64,000 bases of DNA from HKCCE3408 sp039183205 (GTDB lineage Bacteria; Pseudomonadota; Alphaproteobacteria; Rhodobacterales; Rhodobacteraceae), in NCBI GenBank assembly GCA_039183205.1, contig JBCDBR010000019.1:1-64000 (forward strand), read 5' to 3'. The notes under the pieces were generated by a model. That model saw only the letters and a program-made list of their open reading frames with translations, had not been told where the DNA came from and did no database searches. Below are positions 18,574 through 27,289 of this stretch, in pieces (position 1 is the first letter of the stretch; every line of letters begins with the position of its first letter). Position numbers and translations under genes: made by a program.

Positions 18574-18896
18574 ACCTGTTGTAACTCTGCGTAACGCTTT
18601 GCCATATCTGCACAAAGTTGCATCATCGGGCGCTCCAGATCGTTTCCGCAGGGGAAAAAATACCGATAATCCCCTTCACTCTGTCCACAACATTTGTTAA
18701 CCGTGCGTCAAGATAGAGCGATGCAACTCGCCGCATGGTATGCAGTAACAAGTCTAAGTTATAAGTTCTGGGGTTGTGGGTACACCTTGTCAAAGCGGCA
18801 GTTCTCTGCCGCTTTTATTTTGTTTTGGCTTTGCTTGCCCCGCCGCGAGGGCTCGGATAGAGCGTGCGCGACACCAGCGAATGCGACGCAACCACC
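18574..18896. other. Intergenic region upstream of hisS with an internal terminator
   Basis: This 323-bp gap separates divergent slyX and hisS. It holds the promoters of both and, unexpectedly, a plus-strand terminator at 18792-18821 about 75 bases before the hisS start. No histidine-rich leader peptide is present in the frames before the hairpin. An unannotated short RNA or an attenuator could end there. Confidence 0.5.
18792..18821 (+). terminator. Orphan rho-independent terminator before hisS
   Basis: AAAGCGGCAG (18792-18801) and CTGCCGCTTT (18806-18815) form a perfect 10-bp stem with loop TTCT, followed by TATTTTG. It is on the plus strand, but no plus-strand gene ends nearby; the closest candidate, the small ORF at 18102-18212, is about 580 bases away. 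Confidence 0.75.
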
Positions 18897-20378
18897 ATGG
18901 CCAAACAAAAAAAACAGCCGCGCCCAAAGGCGGAGACGCCAAAAGGCTTTAGGGATTATTTCGGTGCGGATGTCCGCCAGCGCCATGCGATGTTGGAAAA
19001 GATCGCTGCTGTCTATCAGGCGCATGGGTTTGACCCTTTGGAAACAAGCGCCGTGGAAACGGTCGAGGCATTGGGTAAATTCCTTCCCGATGTCGACCGC
19101 CCGAACGAAGGTGTCTTTGCCTGGCAAGAAGATGACAGCAATTGGCTTGCGCTTCGCTATGATTTGACCGCGCCTCTGGCCCGTGTCGCGGCGCAATTTC
19201 GGAACGATTTGCCAAACCCCTATCGGCGGTACGCAATGGGTCCCGTTTGGCGCAACGAAAAGCCTGGGCCCGGACGATTTCGGCAGTTTTACCAATGTGA
19301 TGCAGATACTGTGGGCGCCACGACAATCGCGGCGGATGCGGAGATTTGCGGCATGTTGGCCGAAACGCTTGAAGCGGTCGGCATCGCGCGTGGCGACTAC
19401 ATCATCCGCGTCAATAACCGGAAGGTTCTAAACGGCGTGATGGAGGTGGCGGGCCTTTCGGGCGCCGACGCAGAGGTGACACGTGGCATCGTGTTGCGCG
19501 CAATCGACAAACTCGACCGACTGGGCGCCGATGGCGTGCGGGCGTTGCTCGGCGACGGGCGCAGCGATGAAAGTGGCGATTTCACCAAGGGCGCGGGCCT
19601 GTCGGCGGAGCGGGCGCAGGTTATCCTCGATTTCACCGAAGCGCGCGGTTCCACAGTGGCCGAAACTTGTGCCCGGCTGCGCGCGCTCGTGGGCGACAGC
19701 AAAACCGGCCAAGACGGGGTCGCGGAACTGGAAGAGATCGCGGCACTTTTGGACGACCAAGGCATCGGGCCCGACCGCGTTGTCATCGATCCTGCCGTGG
19801 TGCGTGGATTGGGGTATTATACCGGCCCGGTTTTTGAGGCCGAGCTTACGTTCGAGGTAACAGGCGATGACGGCAAACCGCGCCAATTCGGCTCGGTTGC
19901 TGGCGGCGGCCGCTACGATGATCTGGTCAAGCGTTTCACCGGCCAATCGGTCCCGGCAACAGGCATTTCCATCGGGGTCGACCGGTTGCTGGCGGCGCTG
20001 CGCGCGACCGGTCGCATTGGTGCCGAAGCCCATGGACCCGTCGTCGTCACGGTTATGGATCGCGACCGCATGGCTGAATATCAATCGATGGCGGCTGATC
20101 TGCGCGCGGCGGGTATCCGTGCCGAAGTGTATCTCGGCAATCCAAAGAACTTTGGCAATCAACTGAAATACGCCGACAAGCGACAAAGCCCGGTGGCGAT
20201 CATTCAAGGCTCCGACGAAGCCGAACGTGGCGTTGTCCAGATCAAGGATCTGATCCTGGGTGCGAAGATCGCGGAAAGCGCAAGCCTTGAAGAATGGAAA
20301 GCGCAGCCAGCACAGACCGAAGCCCCACGCGGTGAGATTGTGGCCCAGGTCCGCGCAATCTTGGACCGTCACGGGTGA
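18897..20378 (+). CDS. hisS: Histidine--tRNA ligase
   Basis: The 493-residue class II synthetase has the HisRS start KGFRDYFGADVRQRHAM, motif 2 RRYAMGPVWRNEKPGPGRFRQ, the histidine-binding GLGYYTGPVFEAEL near residue 305, motif 3 GISIGVDRL, and an anticodon-binding C-terminal domain. It charges tRNA-His. ATG 18897 is used; a frame starting 33 bases earlier adds residues with no family match. It overlaps hisZ by GTGA and is the first gene of hisS-hisZ-hisG. The long leader with a terminator may control all three. Confidence 0.96.
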   Translation: MAKQKKQPRPKAETPKGFRDYFGADVRQRHAMLEKIAAVYQAHGFDPLETSAVETVEALGKFLPDVDRPNEGVFAWQEDDSNWLALRYDLTAPLARVAAQFRNDLPNPYRRYAMGPVWRNEKPGPGRFRQFYQCDADTVGATTIAADAEICGMLAETLEAVGIARGDYIIRVNNRKVLNGVMEVAGLSGADAEVTRGIVLRAIDKLDRLGADGVRALLGDGRSDESGDFTKGAGLSAERAQVILDFTEARGSTVAETCARLRALVGDSKTGQDGVAELEEIAALLDDQGIGPDRVVIDPAVVRGLGYYTGPVFEAELTFEVTGDDGKPRQFGSVAGGGRYDDLVKRFTGQSVPATGISIGVDRLLAALRATGRIGAEAHGPVVVTVMDRDRMAEYQSMAADLRAAGIRAEVYLGNPKNFGNQLKYADKRQSPVAIIQGSDEAERGVVQIKDLILGAKIAESASLEEWKAQPAQTEAPRGEIVAQVRAILDRHG

Positions 20379-21487
20379 GGGGCGAAGTTGCATTAGACAG
20401 CCTCACTGAGACCATCGCAGAGGCTTTCGTCGGGGCTGGCGCGACCCGCGTCTCGCTCGACCTGTTGCAGCCGGCCGGGGCACTGCTTGACCTTTACGGA
20501 GAAGACATACGCGCCCGCGCCTACACCACCTACGATCCCAATTTAGGTGAGATGATGCTGCGCCCGGATTTCACCGTGCCGATCGTCCAGCGGCACATGC
20601 GGGCCGGCGCTAACCCTGCGCGCTACACCTATTCCGGTCCTGTGTTTCGTGTTCCGCCGGCGGGCTCTGGTCGGCCACGTGACACCCTGCAAGTGGGCTA
20701 TGAGCTTTTTGGTCAAGAGGACCGAGCCGCCGCGGACGCGGAGGTTTTCGCTCTTTTTTCGCGCGCGCTTGCGGGTTTCGACCTGGCGCCGGCCACCGGC
20801 GACATGGGCATTTTGTTGTCCGCGATTGATAGCCTGGAAACGACGGCGCGGCGCCGTCGCGCGCTGCGTCGGCATCTATGGCGGCCGCGCCGGTTCCGTG
20901 CCCTTTTTGATCGCTTTGCCGGTCGTGCTGATCCCACGCCCGCGCGTCAAGAAATGGTCAGCACGATGCGAAAGAGCGGCATTGATGCGATGGTCGCGGA
21001 TGCAGGGCCCGCGCACGGGCTTCGCGATGTCTCAGCTGTGCGTTTGCGGTTGGAGCGTTTGGCCGAAGATGCAGATGCACCGGCGATCCCGGCGGCCCAA
21101 GCCGATGCAATCGACCTGTTGCTGGACCTGCGCGATAGCCTTCCAAAGGCACATGCAACCTTGCGGAATATGGCACCGGACCTGCCAGGTATCGATGCGG
21201 CCGTTGACGGGATGGCACAGCGCATGGCGGCGCTGGATGCCGCTGATATCAACCCCGATACCTTGCCATTTGAGGCAAGCTTTGGTCGGACCAACATGGA
21301 ATATTACGACGGCTTCGTCTTTGGCTTTAGCGTCCGCACTCGGCCGGACCTGCCAGCGGTGGCCACGGGTGGGCGGTACGATGCGCTGACAGCGGTCCTT
21401 GGCCAGGGTACTGGCATTCCGGCCGTCGGTGGTGTCGTGCGGCCAGAAATATTGGCCGCCGATCAAAAAGGGTCGGTAGGGCTATGA
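20375..21487 (+). CDS. hisZ: ATP phosphoribosyltransferase regulatory subunit
   Basis: The 370-residue protein resembles the catalytic core of HisRS (LQPAGALLDLYGEDIRARAYTT, MMLRPDFTVPIVQRHM, RYTYSGPVFR, TGGRYDALTAVLG) but is shorter and lacks the anticodon-binding domain, as HisZ does. It binds the short form of HisG and gives it activity and histidine feedback. The start is GTG 20375, overlapping the hisS stop. Its stop overlaps the hisG start (ATGA), so subunits are made together. Confidence 0.93.
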   Translation: MRGEVALDSLTETIAEAFVGAGATRVSLDLLQPAGALLDLYGEDIRARAYTTYDPNLGEMMLRPDFTVPIVQRHMRAGANPARYTYSGPVFRVPPAGSGRPRDTLQVGYELFGQEDRAAADAEVFALFSRALAGFDLAPATGDMGILLSAIDSLETTARRRRALRRHLWRPRRFRALFDRFAGRADPTPARQEMVSTMRKSGIDAMVADAGPAHGLRDVSAVRLRLERLAEDADAPAIPAAQADAIDLLLDLRDSLPKAHATLRNMAPDLPGIDAAVDGMAQRMAALDAADINPDTLPFEASFGRTNMEYYDGFVFGFSVRTRPDLPAVATGGRYDALTAVLGQGTGIPAVGGVVRPEILAADQKGSVGL

Positions 21488-22173
21488 CACTCAAACTCGG
21501 ATTGCCATCCAAAGGGCGCCTTATGGAGCACTCGCTTGCTTGGTTTGCCGATCGCGGTGTTGCGATTAAGCGCACCGGCAATATGCGCGAATACGCTGCC
21601 GAAGCCGACGGATCGGATTTGACGTTACTGTTGATGCCAGCGGGTGAAATCCCGCGCGAATTGGCGGCTGGGCGCTTGCATCTTGGCGTAACGGGAAGCG
21701 ATCTGGTGCGCGATCGGATCCCCGGTTGGGGTCAAGCAATCGAGGAATGGGCAGAACTTGGGTTCGGTTTTGCCGATCTTGTGATCGCGGTTCCGAATCT
21801 CTGGGTTGATGTGGAAACCTTGGACGATCTTGATGCCGTCGCGGCCGATTTTCGCGAGGATTACGGGCATCGTTTGCGCGTGGCCACCAAATACCACCGG
21901 CTTGTGCGGGAATTTCTGCGCGCCGCGGGCGTTGCGGATTACCAGCTCGTCGATAGCCAAGGTGCAACGGAGGCCACCGTGCGGCATGGCTCAGCCGAAG
22001 CCATCGCCGATATCACGTCGACCGGCGAGACGTTGCGGGCAAATCACCTAAAGCCATTGCGCGACGGTCTGATCCACCGCAGCCAAGCTGTGCTTTTCCG
22101 GTCGCATGCGGCATCCTGGCCCCCTTTGGCCCAAGACGCGCTTGATCGTCTCAAAACCAAGTTGGGTGTTTAG
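21484..22173 (+). CDS. hisG: ATP phosphoribosyltransferase catalytic subunit, short form
   Basis: The 229-residue protein starts LKLGLPSKGRLMEHS, the HisG N-terminal signature, and has the PRPP-binding region DSQGATEATVRHGSAEAIADI with TSTGETLRANHLK. It catalyses the first step of histidine biosynthesis, joining ATP and PRPP. The absence of the C-terminal regulatory domain of long HisG fits its dependence on HisZ, encoded immediately upstream with a 4-base overlap. Confidence 0.95.
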   Translation: MTLKLGLPSKGRLMEHSLAWFADRGVAIKRTGNMREYAAEADGSDLTLLLMPAGEIPRELAAGRLHLGVTGSDLVRDRIPGWGQAIEEWAELGFGFADLVIAVPNLWVDVETLDDLDAVAADFREDYGHRLRVATKYHRLVREFLRAAGVADYQLVDSQGATEATVRHGSAEAIADITSTGETLRANHLKPLRDGLIHRSQAVLFRSHAASWPPLAQDALDRLKTKLGV

Positions 22174-22188
22174 GACGCCGGTGACGGA

Positions 22189-22608
22189 TTACACCACACC
22201 GATATCCGCCAAGGTGCGTTCAACCTCGGGCGGCAAACCTTGGTGCATGCGGCTTTCGGCAATATCGGGCGGAGCATCGCCTGGGGTGAGATACCGCCAC
22301 CCTTGAAACGGCCGTTTTGGCGTGGGCACAACCCGCGTCACCGACGGGTCGAGCACGATCCCGCAGCGCCCAATGCCGTCGTCTCGAACCACTTCGTCGA
22401 GCCGTAATATGCGTTGGCGGCACAGGACAAGACCTTTGAAAACCCAATAGAGCGATCCGCCATCGGTCAATTCCGACGCACGTTTGGGCCACATTCGCGT
22501 GACGTGACGCGGCAAGCCATCGGGGCCCTTGGCGCGCGCCTGCCGCTGCCAGTGCTTAAGATCGTCCACTGCGTCGGCGCCAACGCAAAGCTTGATGAGA
22601 TTTAGCAC
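22189..22608 (-). CDS. DUF1489 family protein
   Basis: The 139-residue protein begins LNLIKLCVGADAVDDLKHWQ and contains TRMWPKRASELTDGGSLYWVFKG, which I associate with the DUF1489 family, conserved in alphaproteobacteria and of unknown function. The start chosen is GTG 22608, because similarity to the family begins there. The sequence further upstream reads into the nrdJ control region. It converges with hisG (15-bp gap) and diverges from nrdJ. Confidence 0.75.
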   Translation of the reverse strand: MLNLIKLCVGADAVDDLKHWQRQARAKGPDGLPRHVTRMWPKRASELTDGGSLYWVFKGLVLCRQRILRLDEVVRDDGIGRCGIVLDPSVTRVVPTPKRPFQGWRYLTPGDAPPDIAESRMHQGLPPEVERTLADIGVV

Positions 22609-22627
22609 TTCCCCGAATCCCCTTTGG

Positions 22628-22637
22628 CTATATATTG
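22628..22637. promoter_or_regulatory. Candidate NrdR box upstream of nrdJ
   Basis: CTATATATTG matches the core CWATATATWG of NrdR boxes, the sites where the ATP/dATP-sensing repressor NrdR controls ribonucleotide reductase genes. It lies 73 bases before the nrdJ start. NrdR boxes usually occur in pairs about 31 bases apart and I do not see a clear second copy, so confidence is moderate. Confidence 0.5.
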
Positions 22638-22666
22638 TAGGATACTCAAAGCGCACTGCAACCCGT

Positions 22667-22682
22667 TGTGGACTTATCCACA
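22667..22682. promoter_or_regulatory. DnaA box within an inverted repeat upstream of nrdJ
   Basis: TTATCCACA at 22674-22682 is a perfect consensus DnaA box. It forms half of the palindrome TGTGGA-CTTA-TCCACA (22667-22682), placed 28 bases before the nrdJ ATG and 42 bases (about four helical turns) from the NrdR-like core. DnaA control of ribonucleotide reductase genes is known for E. coli nrdAB. Confidence 0.55.
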
Positions 22683-22709
22683 GTGGGCGCTTCTGTTTGG
22701 AGACTGCCC

Positions 22710-25001
22710 ATGAGCCAATTCGCCGCCCCCATCGCTGAGCAAATTTGGGATATGAAGTATCGTCTGAAAGACATCGACGGCACACCGCTCGACGATACGA
22801 TCGAGGATAGTTGGGCGCGGATTGCAGTGGCGCTTGCAGATGTCGAGGATGACCCGGATGCCTGGGCGCCAAAGTTCTATGCCGCCTTGGAGGATTTCAA
22901 GTTCCTCCCAGCCGGTCGTATTATCGCCGGGGCGGGTACCAGACGCTCCGTCACTTTATTCAATTGCTTTGTCATGGGCACGGTGCCCGACAGTATGGGC
23001 GGGATTTTCGATGCGCTGAAAGAGGCCGCGCTGACCATGCAACAGGGCGGTGGCATCGGCTACGATTTCTCAACCATACGACCGAAGGGCGCCGCGGTTG
23101 CGGGCGTGGCGGCTGATGCCTCAGGCCCTTTGAGCTTTATGGATGTCTGGGACGCGATGTGTCGCACAATCATGTCAGCCGGGTCGCGTCGAGGGGCGAT
23201 GATGGCGACCATGCGCTGTGATCACCCCGACATAGAGGAATTCATTGCTGCAAAATCCGACCCTGCGCGGCTGCGCATGTTCAACATGAGCGTTCTGGTC
23301 ACTGACCAGTTTATGGACGCGGTGAAGTCGGACAGTGAATGGGAGTTAACGTTCGGGGGCAAGCTATATCGTCGGCTGCCTGCGCGGGACCTTTGGAACC
23401 AGATCATGAAGGCGACCTATGATTTTGCCGAACCCGGGGTTATTTTCATCGATCGGATCAATGCCACGAACAATTTAGCTTATGCAGAGACCATCGCGGC
23501 GACCAATCCCTGCGGCGAACAGCCACTACCCCCTTACGGAGCCTGTCTTTTGGGGTCGATCAACCTTGCGCGTTTGGTCCAAAATCCGTTCTCCGACGCC
23601 GCCGTGATCGACGGTGCGGTTTTGGACGATTTGGTCGCCACGGCCGTTCGTATGATGGACAACGTCGTTGATGGGTCGCGGTTTCCCTTGCCTGAACAGG
23701 CCGCGGAGGCGCAAGCGAAGCGGCGTATCGGCTTGGGCGTCACGGGGCTTGCCGATGCCTTACTGATGGTCGGATTGCGCTATGGCTCCGAGGAGGCGGC
23801 GCGGCAGACGTCGGACTGGTTGAGCCGGATCGCACGCGCCGCGTACCAAGCCTCCGTGCATTTGGCAGCCGAAAAAGGCGCGTTTCCGCTGTTCGACGCC
23901 GATGCCTATTTGCAGAGCCCGTCATTGGCGCGGCTCGATGACCAGCTGCGCGGTCAGATCAAAACAATTGGCATTCGCAACGCGCTTTTGACGTCGATTG
24001 CACCGACCGGGACAATTAGCCTCTTGGCCGGAAATGTTTCGTCCGGAATCGAACCGGTCTTTGCCTATGCCTATACGCGAAAGGTGCTGCAACCCGATGG
24101 GACGCGCACCGAAGAGGAGGTCGTAGACTATGCCGTGCAATTATGGCGCGATCTCCATGGCGATGCCGAATTGCCGGACTACTTCGTGGACGCGCAATCG
24201 CTCAGCCCGGCCGAACACGTCCGGATGCAGGCCGCGGCGCAGCTTTGGATCGACAGCTCCATATCCAAAACGATCAATTGCCCCGAAGACATCGATTTCG
24301 AGGCGTTCAAGAATGTTTATATGCTGGCCTGGGATACCGGCTGCAAAGGCTGCACGACATATCGCCCAAACGCCGTGACCGGCTCTGTTTTGACCGTGTC
24401 CGAAGAAGCGCCGAAGGGTTTGCCAGAGGTCACCGCCACAACAGATCACGAACCGGCTTTACCGCATGGCGATGTTATTTACATGTCAGAGCCCCTCGAC
24501 CGGCCCCAATCGTTGCCGGGTCAAACCTATAAGGTAAAATGGCCGGACAGCGAGCATGCGCTCTATATCACCATCAACGATATCATTCAGGGCACGCAGC
24601 GGCGACCTTTCGAGATTTTCATCAACTCGAAAAACATGGAGCATTTCGCTTGGACAGTTGCGCTCACGCGCATGATCTCGGCCGTGTTCCGCCGTGGCGG
24701 AGATGTCAGTTTTGTGGTCGAGGAACTCAAGGCGGTTTTCGATCCGCGCGGCGGTGCATGGATGCAGGGCAAATATGTCCCGTCAATTCTTGCCGCCATT
24801 GGCGGCGTGATTGAACGGCATCTCATCGCGATCGGATTTCTTGAAGGGGAAGGTTTCGCGCTTAAGAGCGACCCGCAAGCCGAGGTCGTCAATCTCGGGC
24901 AAAAACCCGGCGCGGCCTGTCCGACTTGCGGCGAATTCGATTTGCGCATGTCGGAGGGGTGTTTGACCTGCGGTTCATGTGGATATTCCAAATGTGGGTG
25001 A
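22710..25001 (+). CDS. nrdJ: Adenosylcobalamin-dependent ribonucleotide reductase (class II)
   Basis: The 763-residue enzyme reduces ribonucleotides to deoxyribonucleotides using a B12 radical. Visible marks: NCFVMGTVPDSMGGIF near residue 90, QGGGIGYDFSTIRPKGA, the radical-site NPCGEQ with Asn-266, Cys-268 and Glu-270, and PTGTISLLAGNVSSGIEPVF. A TSCPD-type domain follows about residue 590. The cysteine-rich tail CPTCG...CLTCGSCGYSKCG is a zinc/redox end. ATG 22710 (MSQFAAPIAEQIWD) follows TTTGGAGA. An upstream in-frame GTG at 22668 would overlap the DnaA-box palindrome and lacks similarity. Confidence 0.95.
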   Translation: MSQFAAPIAEQIWDMKYRLKDIDGTPLDDTIEDSWARIAVALADVEDDPDAWAPKFYAALEDFKFLPAGRIIAGAGTRRSVTLFNCFVMGTVPDSMGGIFDALKEAALTMQQGGGIGYDFSTIRPKGAAVAGVAADASGPLSFMDVWDAMCRTIMSAGSRRGAMMATMRCDHPDIEEFIAAKSDPARLRMFNMSVLVTDQFMDAVKSDSEWELTFGGKLYRRLPARDLWNQIMKATYDFAEPGVIFIDRINATNNLAYAETIAATNPCGEQPLPPYGACLLGSINLARLVQNPFSDAAVIDGAVLDDLVATAVRMMDNVVDGSRFPLPEQAAEAQAKRRIGLGVTGLADALLMVGLRYGSEEAARQTSDWLSRIARAAYQASVHLAAEKGAFPLFDADAYLQSPSLARLDDQLRGQIKTIGIRNALLTSIAPTGTISLLAGNVSSGIEPVFAYAYTRKVLQPDGTRTEEEVVDYAVQLWRDLHGDAELPDYFVDAQSLSPAEHVRMQAAAQLWIDSSISKTINCPEDIDFEAFKNVYMLAWDTGCKGCTTYRPNAVTGSVLTVSEEAPKGLPEVTATTDHEPALPHGDVIYMSEPLDRPQSLPGQTYKVKWPDSEHALYITINDIIQGTQRRPFEIFINSKNMEHFAWTVALTRMISAVFRRGGDVSFVVEELKAVFDPRGGAWMQGKYVPSILAAIGGVIERHLIAIGFLEGEGFALKSDPQAEVVNLGQKPGAACPTCGEFDLRMSEGCLTCGSCGYSKCG

Positions 25002-25102
25002 CCTGAAAGCCATGGTGCGGCTTGCATTTTGAGAACGGTGCTTCACGCCCGCGCGCAAATCTGCAAGGTTGCGCAAAAGTGATTTGGGCAGGTCCGTCGA
25101 TA

Positions 25103-26020
25103 ATGAAAATTGTAGTAGTATACGCGCTGAGCTGTGCGATGATGATCGGCTTTGCCGGCAATGCTGTGGCGCAGGGCTCTGAAACGCTCGGCTTCGGCAG
25201 ATTTGCCAATAACGATGCTTGGGGGGACGGCGACGATCGCTGGCGCACGGGCGGGTATTCCGTAAGCTGGATGCGCGGGCAGGGCTGGAGCGGGAGCTTG
25301 CCCGAGATGCCAGGCCAAATCATCGAATTCCGGTTTCGCGCCGATGTCATCAGCCCGGTTGATCTGACAATGCCGGCCGCGCCAGAACGGCTTTACGCTG
25401 GTACCTTGAGCGCCGGGGCGCATTTGCATTTTGGCTGGCGCGGCTATGAGGTCGCGGCGGGTGCGGATATCCTGGCGATCGGTGAACAAACCGGATTGAG
25501 CTCATTTCAATCGAGTTTGCACGACCAGTTTGGTTTTCCCGATGTCGAGATCTCGGGCTACGAAGTGGACGACCAGTTCCTTTTGCATGCCACTGGCGAG
25601 GCCGGGCGAACCTTCGATCTCGGACCGGTCAATGCCCGACCATTTGTAGAGATACAAGCGGGCGTGGAGACCCTTGCCCGGGCCGGCGTTGATCTGACGT
25701 TTGGCGCCTTTGGCGAGGGCGCGTTGCTCGTCCGCGATGTCTCTACCGGACAACGATACATAGCGATCGAAAATGACACTCCGTCGGGTTTGAGCTTTGT
25801 GCTCGGCGGCGATATCGCCTACGTGGCGGACAGCTTCTATTTGCCGTCGTCGGAGGGTTTTGAGCTTGAAGATACGCGCTACCGATTGCGCGCAGGCGTG
25901 AATAGCGATTTCGGTGTATTTGCATCGGGATTTTATGGACTGACCTATTTGTCTGAAGAATTCGAAGGCCAATCCGAAGGTCAGCTTGTCGGGTCAATCA
26001 ATATCCGCTTCGAATTCTGA
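25103..26020 (+). CDS. LpxR-like outer-membrane beta-barrel protein
   Basis: The 305-residue protein has a signal peptide (residues 1-24, cleavage after AVA) and alternating beta-strand sequence ending in Phe (RFEF), as outer-membrane barrels do. The stretches FANNDAWGDGDDRWRTGGY and AGAHLHFGWRGYEVAAGAD resemble the lipid A 3-O-deacylase LpxR family as found in Rhodobacteraceae. LpxR removes an acyloxyacyl unit from lipid A at the outer membrane. Whether this copy is catalytic is not shown; I could not place the catalytic residues with certainty. The start at 25103 was chosen for the signal peptide. Confidence 0.65.
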   Translation: MKIVVVYALSCAMMIGFAGNAVAQGSETLGFGRFANNDAWGDGDDRWRTGGYSVSWMRGQGWSGSLPEMPGQIIEFRFRADVISPVDLTMPAAPERLYAGTLSAGAHLHFGWRGYEVAAGADILAIGEQTGLSSFQSSLHDQFGFPDVEISGYEVDDQFLLHATGEAGRTFDLGPVNARPFVEIQAGVETLARAGVDLTFGAFGEGALLVRDVSTGQRYIAIENDTPSGLSFVLGGDIAYVADSFYLPSSEGFELEDTRYRLRAGVNSDFGVFASGFYGLTYLSEEFEGQSEGQLVGSINIRFEF

Positions 26021-26070
26021 TCCCGCTTGTTAACCATTCCGCTTTGCTTTGGCGAATCAGCATGCTATCT

Positions 26071-26102
26071 TGTGGATAACGCCGGGGATAACCCTGGGAT
26101 AA
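26071..26102. repeat. Three phased GGATAA direct repeats, first one a perfect DnaA box
   Basis: GGATAA occurs at 26074-26079, 26086-26091 and 26097-26102, spaced 12 and 11 bases, about one helical turn. The first is part of TGTGGATAA (26071-26079), the reverse complement of the DnaA consensus TTATCCACA. The second and third are weaker variants. The array ends 25 bases before the Hint-domain gene. Confidence 0.55.
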
Positions 26103-26127
26103 TAAAACGCGGTAGCGAGGCAGAAAC

Positions 26128-27147
26128 ATGGGCGGAGCCGTTCTTAGCGCGGCCATGATCGCATGGGCGCAAAGCCAGATCGAAGGCATTCCGGCAGATA
26201 AATACAACAGCGTCGCCGAAGGTTTGACCTGGCGTTGGAATGGTGAGGCATTGTCTCTGGCGGGACGGTCCGGGGCGTTGTTGCTTACCGGGGCGATGGC
26301 CGCAAAACCGCAGGCCCCACACACGTCAACACCACCGCAATTGATGCTGTCCAGCCCGGAATACGGGTCTTCTTTCGTTGTGACCGATGGCGAGCGCGCC
26401 TATAGTGGTCTACCGGTTACGCCTGGAGGCGTCGATGCGCCACTTTTGGTGTTTCATGATGGGCTTCCGCCTTCCAGAACAGACCTAAAGATCATCCAAG
26501 CGGAACCTGCGCTATTGCGCGTGCCGACAGAGCCCGACCCTGCGGCATTGTTGTGTTTCACGCCAGGCACGGAAATCGCGACGCCCGAAGGCCCGGTCAA
26601 GATCGAGGATTTAGGACCGGGCGATCGGGTCATGACCCGAGATAGCGGGCCGCAAGAGGTGATTTGGATCGGGCATCGGCGCATGACTGGTGCGCGTCTT
26701 TTCGCTTTGCCGGGTGAACGGCCAATCCGCATTCGGGCAGGCGCGCTCAATGGCGCCGCTCCGCGCGAAGATGTGCTGGTCTCGCCAGATCACCGGGTGC
26801 TACGGCGCGATGTCGGCGCGCGCGCGCTGTGGGGTGAGCACGAAGTGCTCGTCCGCGCGGCCGATTTGGTCGGACAACCTGGGGTCAGCCGCGATCATTG
26901 CCTGACTGAGACCTTTTACGTGAACCTGATGCTTCCCAACCACGAAGTGATTTGGGCCAACGGACTTGAGGTCGAAAGTTTTCATCCCGGTTTCGCCGGG
27001 TTTGCAAGCATGACGGATGAGGCCAAACAGAGTTTGATCGACGTCCGATCCGACCTGGCGGCCGACCCACATCGGTTCGGCCCCTCTGCGCGCCGGCAAT
27101 TAAGCCAAGCTGAGGCAGAAATCCTGCGCTACAAAGGCAAACACTGA
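26128..27147 (+). CDS. Hint-domain protein (Hint_2 type)
   Basis: The 339-residue protein has an unrecognised N-terminal part (residues 1-140) and a C-terminal Hint domain starting at Cys-143 in LLCFTPGTEIATPEGPVKIEDLGPGDRVMTRD. Later blocks VLVSPDHRVL and YVNLMLPNHEVIWANGLEVESFHPG fit the Hint fold. The Hint_2 type is common in Rhodobacteraceae, often attached to secreted or repeat proteins. It may cleave autocatalytically, but there is no C-extein nucleophile pattern that would prove intein splicing. No signal peptide is obvious. A phased repeat array lies just upstream. Confidence 0.75.
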   Translation: MGGAVLSAAMIAWAQSQIEGIPADKYNSVAEGLTWRWNGEALSLAGRSGALLLTGAMAAKPQAPHTSTPPQLMLSSPEYGSSFVVTDGERAYSGLPVTPGGVDAPLLVFHDGLPPSRTDLKIIQAEPALLRVPTEPDPAALLCFTPGTEIATPEGPVKIEDLGPGDRVMTRDSGPQEVIWIGHRRMTGARLFALPGERPIRIRAGALNGAAPREDVLVSPDHRVLRRDVGARALWGEHEVLVRAADLVGQPGVSRDHCLTETFYVNLMLPNHEVIWANGLEVESFHPGFAGFASMTDEAKQSLIDVRSDLAADPHRFGPSARRQLSQAEAEILRYKGKH

Positions 27148-27157
27148 TCTTGCCCGC

Positions 27158-27185
27158 TTGACACCTAAGGCGCGATCTATATATC
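27158..27185 (+). promoter_or_regulatory. Strong sigma-70 type promoter of rpsD
   Basis: TTGACA at 27158-27163 and TATATA at 27180-27185 are separated by 16 bases, close to the consensus. They lie about 105 bases before the rpsD start, giving a roughly 95-base leader. Confidence 0.75.
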
Positions 27186-27289
27186 GGCGCCTTCATTGGT
27201 GTTGGCGGCCCCCGCAAGGGAATGCCTGTCGCTTCGGCAAAATCCGAAGAAAGGACAACGCCCTTCCCAAATGAGAAGGAGATCAGACG

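Noticed and set aside
22674..26079. A chromosomal replication origin based on two perfect DnaA boxes
   Set aside because: The two boxes are 3.4 kb apart, there is no AT-rich unwinding element or box cluster, and no origin-linked genes are near. They fit promoter operators better.
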